DNA of 64,000 nt from Muraenolepis orangiensis (Eukaryota > Chordata > Actinopteri > Gadiformes > Muraenolepididae): contig CM050999.1 in the NCBI GenBank assembly GCA_027704905.1, positions 5,440,701-5,504,700 of the forward strand, given 5' to 3'. Of this stretch, positions 63,405 through 64,000 are shown one piece after another. The translations under genes and the position numbers were made by a program. The notes beneath the pieces are model-generated. The model had not been told where the DNA came from. It did not search any database and saw nothing but the letters and a program-made list of their open reading frames with translations. The stretch's first letter is position 1. Every line of letters begins with the position of its first letter.

Positions 63405-63525
63405 ATGTGGAGTGTGTGTGGTGATGGCTGGCTTCACCTGTGGGCCTTGATTACCAAGGACCCACAGGTGTGCAGGTGAGGCAGCTGTAAGCAGCCACAA
63501 AACCAGCCACACTACACAGATTACA
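63405..63525. mobile_element. LTR-like inverted-repeat fragment
   Basis: GTGGAGTGTGTGTGG then CTTCACCTGTGGGCC, closing with GGACCCACAGGTG, is similar to the start of the element at 26868. CACCTGTGGG and CCCACAGGTG are exact complements 16 bases apart. Confidence 0.5.
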
Positions 63526-63674
63526 TTATAGGGCCATAGGCACACAACACACCACTCTTTCCACACTTCAGCCACACACTCAATCAGCCCAGCACAATTC
63601 AAATGACATACACTCTAGATCAACAGCATTGATGCCAAATGACGTAGTGACTACAGGTTGGTGAACTGGTTTGC

Positions 63675-63681
63675 TATAAAT
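63675..63681 (+). promoter_or_regulatory. TATA box of the third family member
   Basis: TATAAAT lies 59 bp before the ATG at 63734, which would put transcription start near 63705-63710. Confidence 0.65.
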
Positions 63682-63733
63682 CCAGCATCTGGCACTGAGA
63701 TCACTGTCACTTTCACCCAGCGGGACACACACA

Positions 63734-63755
63734 ATGGATTGCAATTCGGCAGCAG
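63734..63755 (+). CDS. First coding exon of a probable third family member (partial)
   Basis: ATG then DCNSAA and one G before a GTAAC donor: 22 nt, phase 1, the same length and phase as exon 1 of the 31383 gene. The following intron (about 63902-63995: GTTTGTAACTAG, GCTTTGCGATGGGCC, GTGTTTTCGCTA, CCTTGCCTGGGC) matches intron 1 of the 48862 gene (48975-49060: GTTTGCAACTAG, GCTTTGCGACGGGCC, GTGTTTTCGTTA, CCTTGCTTGAGC). It is therefore a probable tandem paralogue whose other exons lie past the window end. The product is unknown. Confidence 0.62.
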
Positions 63756-64000
63756 GTAACTTTATCTTTTGTCTTTGCAATATTCATTACATTTGTACTA
63801 TTTGTGTTATGTTCGTTATGTTCCTACATATTTGTGAATTTAAGCCTACATTTTGTTGTGGGACAAAGTCTTGTAAAAAACAGACCTCCACCCTCACGGG
63901 TGGAGGTTTGTAACTAGTTGCTGTGCTTTGCGATGGGCCGGTTGATTTTGTGTTTTCGCTAAATATTTCCTTGCCTGGGCTCTCTGCTGTAAACTAAAAT

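Overview
The window is vertebrate genomic DNA, almost certainly from a teleost fish. Genes are split by GT-AG introns. The first two genes are a fish-like GIT1 and TP53I13, which are also neighbours on human chromosome 17q11.2. The DNA is unusually full of very long (AC)n/(GT)n tracts, minisatellites, fish-type tRNA SINEs, LINE fragments, Ty3/Gypsy elements and hAT elements. The microsatellite density recalls cod-like fish, but that is only a weak inference.

Layout. 1-1111: probable GIT1 promoter and 5'UTR. 1112-21007 (+): complete GIT1, 20 coding exons, 769 aa, an ArfGAP scaffold. 21008 to about 24260: its probable 3'UTR, with a 63-bp duplication and a perfect 18-bp stem-loop. 24924-30541 (-): complete TP53I13, 8 exons, 489 aa, a signal-peptide and single-TM protein with a DUF3105-like core. 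It lies tail-to-tail with GIT1. 31383-47054 (+): a gene I do not recognise, head-to-head with TP53I13. It has 32 inferred coding exons, most of them small phase-0 cassettes of the form acidic-serine head plus lysine tail. A 3-kb minisatellite with 970-bp higher-order structure interrupts it, and it shows recent tandem exon duplication. 48862-50509 (+): a compact 4-exon gene of 119 aa with His/Lys repeats and a Ser tract. 63734-63755 (+): first coding exon of a further gene that leaves the window. Its intron 1 is similar to intron 1 of the 119-aa gene, so these look like members of one local gene family.

51277-62363 is a transposon cluster. It holds a LINE fragment, a decayed minus-strand Gypsy element, and a Gypsy-type LTR element (55411-62363) with a SCAN-like gag, a tRNA-Pro type primer-binding site and a 5-bp target duplication. 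Nested inside that element are a non-autonomous hAT with an 8-bp target duplication, a hAT transposase remnant, and an endonuclease-deleted LINE. 62369-63600 is gene-poor, with a degenerate telomere-like repeat.

The most novel items are the lysine/serine exon-cassette gene family at 31-50 kb and 63.7 kb, and the repeated occurrence of simple repeats and minisatellites directly at splice sites in GIT1 and TP53I13. GIT1 and TP53I13 have no evident shared function; their adjacency is conserved synteny. All exon joins were made by reading splice sites and phase, not from transcripts.
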